Source: Anaerolineales bacterium (lineage in GTDB: Bacteria > Chloroflexota > Anaerolineae > Anaerolineales > Villigracilaceae). From it: a stretch of 64,000 nucleotides of DNA. The first letter of the stretch is position 1, and every line of letters begins with the position of its first letter. Positions 31,438 through 41,767 of this stretch are shown piece by piece. Under the pieces are notes generated by a model. It made no database searches. It saw nothing but the letters and a program-made list of their open reading frames with translations, and was not told the DNA's origin. The translations under genes and the position numbers were made by a program. The stretch spans positions 62,001 to 126,000 of the forward strand of contig JAUXUL010000045.1 in assembly GCA_030680795.1 (NCBI GenBank), read 5' to 3'.

Positions 31438-32463
31438 TCAACCCTTCGACAAGCTCAGGGCAAGCCCTTCCAACGTTCCAACGCCCGCCGCAAACATGGT
31501 GACTTCAATTTGTCTCTTTGTCAACTTCATCATCTCAATGGCTTGCTCGGTTGAGACCGACGCAGCTTTGAGGAATTGACCTGCCATGCCGCCGAGAGTT
31601 GCGCCGAGGGCAATGCACTTGGCGATGTCGAGTCCGTCTTTGATGCCGCCGCTGGCGAAGACCGTCATGTTGGGTAAAACTCGTTTCACATTGAGAATAG
31701 ACTCTGCAGTGGGGATGCCCCAGCCAACAAACGTCGCCGCGAGTTGACGGGTGAATTCATCGGGTGCTCGGTGCATTTCAACTTGTGACCAGCTTGTGCC
31801 GCCTGCACCGGCCACGTCAATTGCAGAAACGCCGCAATCGGCTAATAACTTTGCGCTTCGTTCTGATATTCCCCAGCCAACTTCTTTTGCAATGACAGGC
31901 ATTTCCAGTTTCTTGCACACTTCTTCGATCTTCTTTGCCAAGCCAACCCAGTTTGTGTCACCAGCATCTTGCACCGCTTCCTGTAGCGGATTGAGATGCA
32001 AGATCAGTGCATCTGCCTGGATCATTTCGACGGCTTTGCGGCATTGGTCAATGCCATAACCGTAATTGAGTTGCACTGTGCCGAGGTTTGCAAATAATAA
32101 AATATCGGGCGCAACCTTGCGCACTTGAAATGTTTTCGCCAGTTCGGGATGTTCGATGGCAGCGCGTTGACTGCCAACTCCCATGGCAATGCCGCATTCC
32201 TGCGCGGCTTCGGCGAGGCGCAGGTTAATAGTCTCTGCTGCGGATGTCCCGCCGGTCATGGAGCTGATCAGGATGGGCGAATGTAACTTTTTGCCGAACA
32301 GGCTGAGGCTTGTGTCGAGGCGGTTCAAGTCGAGTTCGGGTAATGCCTCGTGGATGAAGTGATATTTTTCGAGTCCGCTTGTCAAGGCAGAACGCACATC
32401 CTGCTCTAAGTTGATTTTAATGTGGTCAGCTTTTCGCTGGTCAATAGGCGCAACTTTTCTCAT
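31438..32463 (-). CDS. fni: Isopentenyl-diphosphate delta-isomerase, type 2 (FMN-dependent)
   Basis: [114 protein letters not shown]. Confidence 0.95.
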   Translation of the reverse strand: MRKVAPIDQRKADHIKINLEQDVRSALTSGLEKYHFIHEALPELDLNRLDTSLSLFGKKLHSPILISSMTGGTSAAETINLRLAEAAQECGIAMGVGSQRAAIEHPELAKTFQVRKVAPDILLFANLGTVQLNYGYGIDQCRKAVEMIQADALILHLNPLQEAVQDAGDTNWVGLAKKIEEVCKKLEMPVIAKEVGWGISERSAKLLADCGVSAIDVAGAGGTSWSQVEMHRAPDEFTRQLAATFVGWGIPTAESILNVKRVLPNMTVFASGGIKDGLDIAKCIALGATLGGMAGQFLKAASVSTEQAIEMMKLTKRQIEVTMFAAGVGTLEGLALSLSKG

Positions 32464-32543
32464 GGGGTAGTGTTCCTGTGGTTGATAGTGCTGGCTTGAC
32501 AGGCCTTGTCAAGCGATTACAATAAGGCTATCTAAAAATAAAA

Positions 32544-32792
32544 TTGGAGGTATTAATGTCTGATACATATACAGAACTCAGGGCGATCGTTAAGGATTTG
32601 CTTGGTGCGGATGAAGCGAAGATCACAATGGAAGCGCGTTTCCGTGAGGACCTTGAGGCTGATTCGCTGGATCTCGTAGAATTGATCATGGCTTTTGAAG
32701 ATAAATTTGGCGCCGAGATTTCTGACGAAGATGCCCAGAAGATCACCACCGTCGGTGAAGCTGTCAACTACATTGACGCTCGCAAGAAGTAA
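32544..32792 (+). CDS. acpP: Acyl carrier protein
   Basis: [66 protein letters not shown]. Confidence 0.97.
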   Translation: MEVLMSDTYTELRAIVKDLLGADEAKITMEARFREDLEADSLDLVELIMAFEDKFGAEISDEDAQKITTVGEAVNYIDARKK

Positions 32793-32811
32793 TTGATCCT
32801 TTGAGATTATA

Positions 32812-32844
32812 ACCGTAGAGCCGCCTGATGAAGGCGGCTCTACG
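32812..32844 (+). terminator. Terminator-like hairpin after acpP
   Basis: cgtagagccgcctgatgaaggcggctctacg. Confidence 0.65.
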
Positions 32845-32932
32845 TGTTTCTGACAGGATTTGATTGTTGCGGTGGGGGCAGGGCGAGTGACTCTTTGTCA
32901 AAATCTTTGATGATTCAATCTGCCCTTACAAT

Positions 32933-33793
32933 TTACATGAGTAAGGTTGGAATTTCTTCCGGGTGTTTGGCGACTTTTACGCCAGCGGCTTCGAGGGCTT
33001 TGATCTTATCTGCGGCTGTGCCTGCGCCGCCTTCGATGATCGCACCGGCGTGTCCCATGCGTTTGCCGGGAGGTGCAGTTAGACCAGCAATGAAGGCTGC
33101 GACCGGTTTGGTCATTTTGGATGTGATGTATTCCGCGGCTTTTTCCTCTTCGCTGCCGCCGATCTCACCTATCAAGATGACCTTCTCGGTTTTGGGATCA
33201 TGCTCGAACATTTCCAACACGTCGGTAAAGTTTGTGCCATTGACCGGGTCGCCGCCAATGCCTACGCAGGTGCTGGCGCCCATGCCGAGGTTCTTCATGG
33301 CGTAAAGGACTTCGTAAGTCAGTGTGCCAGAGCGTGATACCACGCCCACATTGCCGGGGATGGCAATGTCACCGGGAATGATACCGACTTTCGCTTTGCC
33401 GGGGGTGAGCAGGCCGGGACAGTTTGGTCCGATCAGGCGGACTTTTTTCTGGTCAAGATAATTACGCACGCGCATCATATCCTGAACGGCCACGCCTTCG
33501 GTAATGCAGATGATAAGGGGAATGCCTGCATCTGCGGCTTCAAACATGGCATCCGGCGCGAAGCGCGCGGGGACGAAGATAATGGTGGCGGTTGCATCTG
33601 TGGCGTCCCTGGCGGTCTTGACGGAGTCAAAGACGGGTAGTTTGTCAAGTACCCATTCGCCGCCCTTGCCGGGCGTCACACCGCCGACAACATTCGTGCC
33701 ATACGCGACCATCTGTGTGGTGTGGAATAAGCCTTCATTGCCTGTAATGCCTTGAACGATCAGGCGTGTGTTATTGTCAACTAATATGCTCAT
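32933..33793 (-). CDS. sucD: Succinate-CoA ligase alpha subunit
   Basis: [74 protein letters not shown]-like segment; start likely 33793 not 33844. Confidence 0.96.
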   Translation of the reverse strand: MSILVDNNTRLIVQGITGNEGLFHTTQMVAYGTNVVGGVTPGKGGEWVLDKLPVFDSVKTARDATDATATIIFVPARFAPDAMFEAADAGIPLIICITEGVAVQDMMRVRNYLDQKKVRLIGPNCPGLLTPGKAKVGIIPGDIAIPGNVGVVSRSGTLTYEVLYAMKNLGMGASTCVGIGGDPVNGTNFTDVLEMFEHDPKTEKVILIGEIGGSEEEKAAEYITSKMTKPVAAFIAGLTAPPGKRMGHAGAIIEGGAGTAADKIKALEAAGVKVAKHPEEIPTLLM

Positions 33794-33855
33794 AATGTAT
33801 GTTCCTTCGCAGGGGCAAGGTTTATGCCTACAAAGGGTGACCATGAAGGTCGCTC

Positions 33856-35004
33856 CTACGAATTTATTTTCCTTTTTTTAGCGGCTTTAACAGATTTCTT
33901 CGCTGCGTCGGCGAGGGTTTCTGCAGTGATCATTTTTGCATTTTCGAGCAAGCGGCGGCCATCTTCGGCGTTCGTTCCCACCAGGCGTACAACCATCGGA
34001 ACTTTCGGTTTGACCTCCTCCATTGCAGCGAGAATGCCGCGCGCCACTTCATCACAGCGTGTGATACCGCCGAAGATGTTGAACAATACAGCTTTGACAT
34101 TTGGGTCTGTAAGAATGATACGCATGCCGGCGGCAACTTTATCCGCGCCAGCACCGCCGCCGATATCAAGGAAGTTGGCAGGTTCACCGCCGAAGAGTTT
34201 GATCACGTCCATGCTGGTCATGGCGAGACCTGCGCCATTGACCATACAGCCGATGTTGCCGTCCAGTTTGATGAAGGAAAGTCCGTATCTACGGGCTTCA
34301 ATTTCAGAAGGGGCGTCTTCGTCTGTGTCGCGCATTTCCACAAGGTCTGGCTGGCGGAAGAGGGCGTTGTCGTCGATCATCATCTTACCATCCAGCGCGA
34401 TCAACTTCTTTTCTTTTGTGATCACCAGCGGATTGATCTCTGCCAGTATGGCATCTGTCGCGCTATAGACCTGCCATAAGCCCATTGCGATCTTTACAAA
34501 ATCCTTCCAGTATGCGCGCGGCAGGTCAATTGCGACAGCCACATCACGAGCCTGATATTCACGCAAGCCCAGCAACGGATCTATGTGAACTTTGACGATC
34601 TTTTCAGGAGTCGCTGCGGCTACTTCTTCAATGTCCACACCACCTGCGGCAGAAGCGATCATGACCGGCTTCTTCGCGGTGCGGTCATTGGTGATCGCAA
34701 AGTAGATTTCCTGGTCTATGGCGGAGGCTTCATCAACCAGGACCTTGCGAACAGGCAACCCTTTGATGTCCATACCCAGAATTTGTGTCGCAAGTTGTTC
34801 GGCTTCAGCGGAGTCTTTGGCGAGTTTTACGCCGCCTGCTTTTCCGCGTCCGCCTGCCAGCACCTGTGCCTTAATAACAACGCGGCCGCCAAGCTCTTCC
34901 GCAATTTGCTTTGCTTCCTGAGCGGTAGCCGCCACCCGGCCCTTGGGAATCGGGATGCCATACTTTGAAAAAATTGTTTTTGATTGGTATTCGTGGAGTT
35001 TCAT
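33856..35004 (-). CDS. sucC: Succinate-CoA ligase beta subunit
   Basis: [76 protein letters not shown]. Confidence 0.97.
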   Translation of the reverse strand: MKLHEYQSKTIFSKYGIPIPKGRVAATAQEAKQIAEELGGRVVIKAQVLAGGRGKAGGVKLAKDSAEAEQLATQILGMDIKGLPVRKVLVDEASAIDQEIYFAITNDRTAKKPVMIASAAGGVDIEEVAAATPEKIVKVHIDPLLGLREYQARDVAVAIDLPRAYWKDFVKIAMGLWQVYSATDAILAEINPLVITKEKKLIALDGKMMIDDNALFRQPDLVEMRDTDEDAPSEIEARRYGLSFIKLDGNIGCMVNGAGLAMTSMDVIKLFGGEPANFLDIGGGAGADKVAAGMRIILTDPNVKAVLFNIFGGITRCDEVARGILAAMEEVKPKVPMVVRLVGTNAEDGRRLLENAKMITAETLADAAKKSVKAAKKRKINS

Positions 35005-35121
35005 TAATCTCTCTCGGAGGATGTTTTTATAAAAAGCATCGGCATTATACCATCATAAAAAAGGATGAAGGGTTTCACGCGAAGCGTTTATCCTTCATCC
35101 TTCATAATTAATCCTTTTTTC

Positions 35122-38100
35122 TTATGGCAGGGTGAATCTCATGATGCGGTTATATAAGCCATCTGTGACCCAAACATGTCCATCGGCATCCATTGCGATC
35201 CCTGAAGCGAGACCAAAGCTTGTTTCTGTGTTACCGAAATCTCCCCAGGTGCGCACCAGGTTTCCATTTGGATCAAACTCCATCACACGGAAGCCCTCCG
35301 GATCTGTGATGAACACATGCAGGTCGTCATTTACAGCAATGAATGGTTTGTTATCCAACGACTGACCAAACCAGCCATAGACATCCCATTGGCGCTCTGG
35401 GACGAAGGTTAGGCCTCCTTCAGTCTCAAGCGGGGTAAAAGTTTGCACCCGTTGATTCCATGTATCCACTACATAGACGGTTCCGTTTCTATCAATAGTA
35501 ATGCCGACAGGCTCATCGAATTGACCAGGTTCATAGCCTGCGCTTCCGAATTGTGTGATGAATGTCCCCTTCGCATCAAACACAACAATGCGCTTGTTGC
35601 CTGTATCTGTGACATAAACCCGCCCCTCGGCATCTACTGCCAGTCCGCGCGGACCATAGAATGACTCCGGTGTTTCAGCCTGACCGAAAACTCCCCAGGT
35701 TGTGATGAATTTACCATCTTTTGTGAATTTTTGGATGCGGTGATTCCATGTATCTGTCACATAGACCGAGCCGTCTGGGCCAACGGCGACACCCCAGGGC
35801 TCGTTGAATGTCCCGGGTTCAATGGGGATGTTCAGGCCATCCGCGAAAGTGCCCCATTCATGCAGGATCTTCCCTTCCGCATCAAGATGCAAAATACGGT
35901 GGTTGCGAGAGTCGGTTACGTACACAGTGCCATTTTGGGCAAAGGCTAGCGAACGGGGTGCATTCAAAAGGACAGGATTCACCTGTGTTGAATCGAACAT
36001 TAAATCGGCAGAAAGCAGGACGTATTTTCCCTCGGTCGGGTCTTCGATTGTTTCAACGGCGGCTGGCGTAACGCCATAGTTCCATATCTGCGCAGCAACA
36101 TCCTGGCGGATGTAAAGGCGCATTCGATCGGCGGGAGACCAGGTCGCAAGGGTCAGGTCCGTGCGCCCTTTGGCTTGTGCGTACAGGGTGTAATCTCGGT
36201 TAAGCCAGATTTGCACAATGCCCGCGCGAATATCAGGGTTTGTGAATCCTTCACAGAACTTTGAATAATCCTTTGATTTTCGCAATTTCAGAAAACTCAT
36301 CATACCGTTACAGGCGTAATCTTCCGGGAAGGGGTTATTTGGGTCGCGATCATAAACCAGACCAAAATAATCCTGCATCGGCCACCACATGCGGATGTAA
36401 TCCACACGGTAATAACCCGGGCCGATGGCTGGTTCGATTTTGTCAAAATTCTTTTCATCCACGATGATCACAACAGAATCGCGCAACGAGCGGGTGGGTT
36501 GGTCGAATGAACGCTGGTTGGTGAAATCGCGCAGGTACCAAACGAATGGCCAGGAGACGCCTGTATCTGGAGCGCTGGCATCATAGGCAATGGCTACTCC
36601 CAAGCCGCCTGTCGTCCGCTCGGAGATTTCTTTGGCCTGTTCCATGATATCTTTGATACCCCTTGCCCCATGAGCATAGACGAGGTATTCTGTGGCCTGG
36701 TCGTATGTAATGTAAGAGGCGCGGAATGATGCGCGGGTGGTGAGCAATGCCAAAAAAGCGAAGAAGACCAAAACGAATACGTTTCTGATCTCTCCGAAGG
36801 TCCACTCTCGCAAGAGATAGATGATACCAGCGGCGCTTAGGATGGTGGTCATTAAAGGCAGAAGGAAGGCGCTGGTTGCTTGTAATTGGGCCAGTTCCTT
36901 TCCCTGAAATGGAGGGGTTTGCCCGGTAAGAGCGAGCACCATTCCTGTTGCGCTGGCTATGAATATTGCAAGCGCAGCCAGGGTGAGCGGAATGCGTTGT
37001 TCTTTTAATTTTTCCCAGTTGGTTATGTCAATCACGCGCCCCAAAGCCCAGCCTGTAATTAAGATCATGGGCCAGGCGATATGGTAGGTAAGCCAGGGCA
37101 TCCTCTCGCCTGCATAGGAGAATGCGACGACGCTAATAACGCTCCACCAAACCAATAAGCCAAAGGTGTTCGAAAAGTTTGTTTCATCAGTCTCCTTCTC
37201 TTCGAGCAGACTGATGATTTCATCTCTCTCTTCGCCCACCTCTGCCACCGCTGCGGTTTTTCTTTTGAATCCAAGCGCGAGCGCAAGGAGGAAGCCGAGC
37301 GCCGGCAGGAATTCATAGATGGGGATTTGTACCAGCAGATAGTAATACCAGGGCTGGCTGCCGCGCTCCACTTCCTGTTGAACGATCCAGTATCCGAGTG
37401 AGCCGATGGTACCTGTGAAAAATCCATCGCTGTTGGTGAATATTGTTGTGTATAAAACAAGGAAAGGAATCCAGAAGATCAACGCGGTCTTCCACCATTT
37501 TTCCTTGTTCCACAATAACCCAATAACCGCCGAGATGATGAACATGCCGAGCAGGATGCCGGCGATGATGAGAATGGAGCGCAGGTCTGAGCTTAAGGCC
37601 TGCACTTCTGGCGCGGTGGTTGGGAGGGTAACTTTTAGGGAATTTTCCAGCAACTTGATCGGGAAGGCTGCCAGTTGCGGCAGGACGATCGTCCCGGTGA
37701 CAATCAGCAGGTCAAACGACCGTTCGTTGCGGATGCGTTCCCATGAATAGCCTCGAATGAGGAAGAAGGCGGTGACAATGAACGCAATCAAAGCGGCCAG
37801 GGCGAAGATCATTGTCAGAGAAAGAGAAGCAGACTCGGGCGGGGTCAGAGGCGCTGTCATCTGCGTAGGATCACTTGGGGCGGCAGTCTCAATCCCTGAA
37901 AGGGTAGCTGCATCGCGGGTGTAGAGTCCATACCCCGCTGCAATGCCTGTGAGCAAAACAGCAACGCTGAGCGCAATGATGAAGGTTCGATAATCTTTTT
38001 CTGCGTTTTTCCATGGGCGGCGCGTGATCTTTAAGACGAAATAAACTGCAAGAAAGATAAGCGCTTCCGCAGTGTAAATGAACGAAGTTTCTTTTGAGAT

Positions 38101-38646
38101 AAAATGAAGCGCGAGCGCGGCGGCCAGCATGAAGAGATATTTTTTGCCGCCAACTTCGAGGTGGCGCAGAACGACATATAACATCACGATGCCAGAGAAG
38201 CCGGCATACGATTCGTTGCGGACATAACGCCCGTAATATAGCATGTATGGCGAAATGACCAGTAAAAAGCCGGCGATCATTGCGCCCCATTTGCCGAGGT
38301 AGCGGCGCCAATACCAGACCATCCAGATCGTCGCGATGCTGAAAAGTGCGGCGGGGATGCGGGCTGTGAAATCGGATACGCCAAACAAAAAGTAGGAAAG
38401 AGCTATGCTGTGAAATTGAAAAGGCCCATGCATCATGGGAGAATGTTGGTAGCCCTGCCCGCGGTATAACAACCATGAAAAATAGGTATGCAAACTTTCA
38501 TCATGGCTCATTACGCGAGAACCAAGGTCGTAAAAGCGGGTCGCAAATGCAAGCAAGATAACGACCGCGAAGATCGCTATCTCATGGGTTAGTGCGGGGA
38601 GCGACGAGTGAATGGGGCGTTCGAGCCAGTTTCGTTTTTTTTCCAT
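35122..38646 (-). CDS. Large GT39-like (TIGR03663-type) membrane glycosyltransferase fused to a C-terminal NHL-repeat beta-propeller
   Basis: N-terminal multi-TM with RFYDLGSRVMSHDESLHTYFSWLLYRGQGYQHSPMMHGPFQ; C-terminal repeats ..GSVYVTDTWNHRIQKFTKDGKF..GRVYVTDTGNKRIVVFDAKGTF..GTVYVVDTWNQRVQTF.. Confidence 0.85.
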   Translation of the reverse strand: MEKKRNWLERPIHSSLPALTHEIAIFAVVILLAFATRFYDLGSRVMSHDESLHTYFSWLLYRGQGYQHSPMMHGPFQFHSIALSYFLFGVSDFTARIPAALFSIATIWMVWYWRRYLGKWGAMIAGFLLVISPYMLYYGRYVRNESYAGFSGIVMLYVVLRHLEVGGKKYLFMLAAALALHFISKETSFIYTAEALIFLAVYFVLKITRRPWKNAEKDYRTFIIALSVAVLLTGIAAGYGLYTRDAATLSGIETAAPSDPTQMTAPLTPPESASLSLTMIFALAALIAFIVTAFFLIRGYSWERIRNERSFDLLIVTGTIVLPQLAAFPIKLLENSLKVTLPTTAPEVQALSSDLRSILIIAGILLGMFIISAVIGLLWNKEKWWKTALIFWIPFLVLYTTIFTNSDGFFTGTIGSLGYWIVQQEVERGSQPWYYYLLVQIPIYEFLPALGFLLALALGFKRKTAAVAEVGEERDEIISLLEEKETDETNFSNTFGLLVWWSVISVVAFSYAGERMPWLTYHIAWPMILITGWALGRVIDITNWEKLKEQRIPLTLAALAIFIASATGMVLALTGQTPPFQGKELAQLQATSAFLLPLMTTILSAAGIIYLLREWTFGEIRNVFVLVFFAFLALLTTRASFRASYITYDQATEYLVYAHGARGIKDIMEQAKEISERTTGGLGVAIAYDASAPDTGVSWPFVWYLRDFTNQRSFDQPTRSLRDSVVIIVDEKNFDKIEPAIGPGYYRVDYIRMWWPMQDYFGLVYDRDPNNPFPEDYACNGMMSFLKLRKSKDYSKFCEGFTNPDIRAGIVQIWLNRDYTLYAQAKGRTDLTLATWSPADRMRLYIRQDVAAQIWNYGVTPAAVETIEDPTEGKYVLLSADLMFDSTQVNPVLLNAPRSLAFAQNGTVYVTDSRNHRILHLDAEGKILHEWGTFADGLNIPIEPGTFNEPWGVAVGPDGSVYVTDTWNHRIQKFTKDGKFITTWGVFGQAETPESFYGPRGLAVDAEGRVYVTDTGNKRIVVFDAKGTFITQFGSAGYEPGQFDEPVGITIDRNGTVYVVDTWNQRVQTFTPLETEGGLTFVPERQWDVYGWFGQSLDNKPFIAVNDDLHVFITDPEGFRVMEFDPNGNLVRTWGDFGNTETSFGLASGIAMDADGHVWVTDGLYNRIMRFTLP

Positions 38647-38893
38647 TGAGTTTCACCTTTGATAAAGTCGACCGACTATATTTCAATCAATTTCTTATTG
38701 CAAATGATATTCCAAAAAGTTTAATGGGAGGTGAGATGTATTATAACAAGAATGTGCTTGGCTTTCGTGTAAGCAAGGGTCTTATCTCGTGTCACTCTGA
38801 GGAAGCGTTATTTTGCGACCGAAGAGTCTCTCTTTACGATGGTAGTGATCCTTCGCTTCACTCAGGATGACATATCAGGTGCGACTCACTCCC

Positions 38894-39982
38894 TTACTCT
38901 GACACCGCTCCCGCAAGCTGACCACAGCCTGCATTGATATCAATGCCGCGACGCATACGGATCGTGCACGGAATTCCTGCCTGCTCCAGCGTTTCTTTGA
39001 ACAGGATTGCCCGCTGACGGTCGGTTGCTTTGCCGTTGTATCCGGCGGTTGGATTTAGCGGAATGGCGTTGACATGACACATCAGCCCGCGCAATTTGGC
39101 GGCCAGTTTTTTTGCAACTTCGGGTGTGTCGTTGATGCCGTTGATCAATGCCCATTCAAAGGTGACGCGGCGGCTGGTTTTCATGACGTAATATTCACAG
39201 GCTTCCATTACCTGATCAATTTTATAGCGTTTGTTGATCGGCAGCATCTCTACGCGGGACTCATCATCGGCGGCATGCAATGAGATGGCCAGGTTGACCT
39301 GTCTTTGCTCATCGGCAAAGCGTTTGATCTGCGGTACCAGCCCGACGGTCGAGATCGTGAAGCGCCTTGCGCCGAAGTTGTACCCATCCGGGTCATTCAG
39401 TCTGTCAATGGATGCCATCGTATTTTCGTAATTATGGAATGGTTCGCCCATACCCATGAATACGATATTGCTGACCGCTTCGTTTTGTTGCTTCAACATT
39501 TGCGCGTAAACCATGACCTGCGCCACGATCTCCCCGCTCGAAAGATGCCGTTTGAATCCCACCTGACCGGTCGCACAGAACACACATCCCATCGCGCAAC
39601 CTGCCTGGGTGGAGATGCAAAGCGTGCGCCGACTAGCCCCTCTCCCGTTTTGGGGAGAGGGGTTGGGGTGAGGGTTATCCGCAGGGTCGCCGTACCTCAT
39701 CAACACCGCCTCGATCAAATTCCCATCCCGCAGTTCAAACAAGGTCTTGCGGGTCTGTCCATCCGAAGAATCTTGATTGACCTTCACTGTAAAAGGCATG
39801 AAGTTCAAATTCTCAGCCATCTTCTGGCGCAGGGGCTTGGATAAATTTGTAAACTGCTCGGGCGAGTTGTAGAGATGTTGATACAGTCCCTGCCAGATTT
39901 GCTTGGCGCGGTAGGCGGGTTCGTCCCATTCTTTGAGTAGATTGGCTAATTCAGAACACGTAAGATCATAAATGAGTTTCAT
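38894..39982 (-). CDS. rlmN: 23S rRNA (adenine2503-C2)-methyltransferase
   Basis: TLCISTQAGCAMGCVFCATGQVGFKRHLSSGEIVAQV..NIVFMGMGEPFHNYENTM..NFGARRFTISTVGLVP..LAISLHA..PLNPTAGYNGK. Confidence 0.96.
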   Translation of the reverse strand: MKLIYDLTCSELANLLKEWDEPAYRAKQIWQGLYQHLYNSPEQFTNLSKPLRQKMAENLNFMPFTVKVNQDSSDGQTRKTLFELRDGNLIEAVLMRYGDPADNPHPNPSPQNGRGASRRTLCISTQAGCAMGCVFCATGQVGFKRHLSSGEIVAQVMVYAQMLKQQNEAVSNIVFMGMGEPFHNYENTMASIDRLNDPDGYNFGARRFTISTVGLVPQIKRFADEQRQVNLAISLHAADDESRVEMLPINKRYKIDQVMEACEYYVMKTSRRVTFEWALINGINDTPEVAKKLAAKLRGLMCHVNAIPLNPTAGYNGKATDRQRAILFKETLEQAGIPCTIRMRRGIDINAGCGQLAGAVSE

Positions 39983-39984
39983 GG

Positions 39985-40806
39985 TTATGAAACCAATAAC
40001 GATAGGCTGTCTGCAATCATATCAGGTTGTGGTCTCCATTGATCCGCCTGTTCTTTCGTGGAAACTCCGCTCAGAACCAAAGCGGTGGGGCATCCCACAC
40101 CCTGCCCCGCGGCAATGTCCGTTTCCAGCCTGTCGCCAACCACAAGGGTTTCCTCCTTCTTTGTCCCCAGTTTTTCGAGAGACAATTCAATTAAATACGG
40201 AAACGGTTTGCCAGCCACAATCGGTTCGACACCCGTTGCGGTTGTGACGACCGAGAGCCACGCACCCGACCCTGGGATTTCTCCGCGCGGGGTGGGGAAG
40301 GTTCGATCTGTGTTGGTCGTGTAAAACGGGATGCCTGCTCTTACTAGCAAGGTTGCTTCGGCTATTTTTTGGAAGTTAATACCTCGGTCAATGCCCATGA
40401 CGACTGCTTCTGCTTCGGGTGCATTCTCAACCGAAAGAATCTCGAATCCTTTTTCCTCGAGCGCCACGCGCATACCATATTCGCCGATCATGAATATCTT
40501 TGCCCCGCGTGGAAATATTCGCGCGAGCATGAAGGCAATTCCCAACGCGGAGGTCACTACATGGGATGCTTCGATTTCCACGCCGAGTTCTTTTAATTTT
40601 TGCTGGTATTCTTCGGGAGTCTTTGTTCCATTATTTGTGGCGAAGACAAATTTCAATCCGCGTTCACGAATGCGCGCGAAAATTTTTCCAAGATTGCCGA
40701 TGGGCGCATCTGCTTTCCAGACGACGCCGTCCATATCGAGGATCAGAGCTTTTATGTTTGAGGGAATCATTTGATTTACGATTTTCGATTTCTTATGTTT
40801 CGACAA
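39985..40806 (-). CDS. HAD-superfamily (NagD-like) phosphatase
   Basis: IKALILDMDGVVWKADAPIGNLGKIFARIRERGLKFVFATNNGTKTPEEY..VVMGIDRGINFQKI..GKPFPYLIELSLEKLGTKKEETLVVGDRLETDIAAGQGVGCPTALVLSGVS. Confidence 0.92.
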   Translation of the reverse strand: MSKHKKSKIVNQMIPSNIKALILDMDGVVWKADAPIGNLGKIFARIRERGLKFVFATNNGTKTPEEYQQKLKELGVEIEASHVVTSALGIAFMLARIFPRGAKIFMIGEYGMRVALEEKGFEILSVENAPEAEAVVMGIDRGINFQKIAEATLLVRAGIPFYTTNTDRTFPTPRGEIPGSGAWLSVVTTATGVEPIVAGKPFPYLIELSLEKLGTKKEETLVVGDRLETDIAAGQGVGCPTALVLSGVSTKEQADQWRPQPDMIADSLSLLVS

Positions 40807-40914
40807 GGTTTCGACAAGCTCAACCTGTCAGCTCAACACAGGTTTTGGATTTGCGATTGGCGGTCGAGTAGAGTTCATTGCATATCGAGACCACATTGAC
40901 CACATTATAAACGC

Positions 40915-40944
40915 AAGACCTCGAAGATTTCTCCTCGAGGTCTT
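40915..40944 (-). terminator. Terminator-like hairpin downstream of clpP
   Basis: aagacctcgaagatttctcctcgaggtctt, 10-bp perfect arms. Confidence 0.65.
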
Positions 40945-40972
40945 AATTGATCAATAAAAACTGAGCCCTGAA

Positions 40973-41608
40973 TTATTTGGAAACTTTCTCAGGCGTTTCG
41001 ATTACCTGATCCACCAAACCGTATTCCACAGCCTGCTGGGCATCCAGATAAAAGTCGCGGTCAGCATCACGCTCGATCACTTCAAGTGGTTGGTCGGTGT
41101 GTTTGGCAAGTATGCCACTGAGCAAAGACTTCAAACGCAAAATCTGTCGGGCTTGAATTTCAATGTCCGTTGCCTGACCCTGCGCGCCGCCGAGAGGCTG
41201 GTGCATGTGGATGGTCGCATGCGGCAGGGCGTGGCGTCTGCCCTTCGTTCCGGCCGTCAGCAGCACGGTCCCGAAGGAAGCGGTCACGCCAACGGCCACT
41301 GTGCTGATCGGGTTCGAGATGATCTGCATCGTGTCATAGATCGCGAGTCCCGAGTAAATTTGTCCGCCGGGTGAATTGATGTACATGCGAATTTCCTTAT
41401 CAGGATCTTCGTGGTTGAGGAAGAGCAATTGTGCCACGATCACGTTTGCGACCTGGTCATCGATCGGCGTGCCGAGGAAGATAATGTTATTGCGCAGCAG
41501 GAGCGAATAAATATCATAAGCACGCTCACCCCGGCCCGTATTTTCAACCACCATTGGAACTACATTTCGACTTTGCTCAATGCGAGCATTCTTATAATCA
41601 GGGATCAT
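40973..41608 (-). CDS. clpP: ATP-dependent Clp protease proteolytic subunit
   Basis: [109 protein letters not shown]. Confidence 0.97.
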   Translation of the reverse strand: MIPDYKNARIEQSRNVVPMVVENTGRGERAYDIYSLLLRNNIIFLGTPIDDQVANVIVAQLLFLNHEDPDKEIRMYINSPGGQIYSGLAIYDTMQIISNPISTVAVGVTASFGTVLLTAGTKGRRHALPHATIHMHQPLGGAQGQATDIEIQARQILRLKSLLSGILAKHTDQPLEVIERDADRDFYLDAQQAVEYGLVDQVIETPEKVSK

Positions 41609-41767
41609 ATTTGTCTCCTTTAAGTTAGGACAATGATACACAAATCATATTGGATTTTTATTAAAGTTTGATAGACGATTTCATGGCGTTGGTGTGGTGG
41701 TCGAACAGGGCGAATGCTTTTTTCGCTCGTATAGAGACCAAACCTGCCAGCCATTAATAAGCAGATT

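Noticed and set aside
37889-38476. 195-aa ORF overlapping the GT39-NHL gene
   Set aside because: Same-strand out-of-frame ORF inside a conserved long CDS; no independent support
38790-38876. cactctgaggaag..ctcaggatgacat inverted segment as a mobile element
   Set aside because: Matches the dispersed intergenic repeat style in this window (also about 11120-11230 and 31340-31410); no transposase
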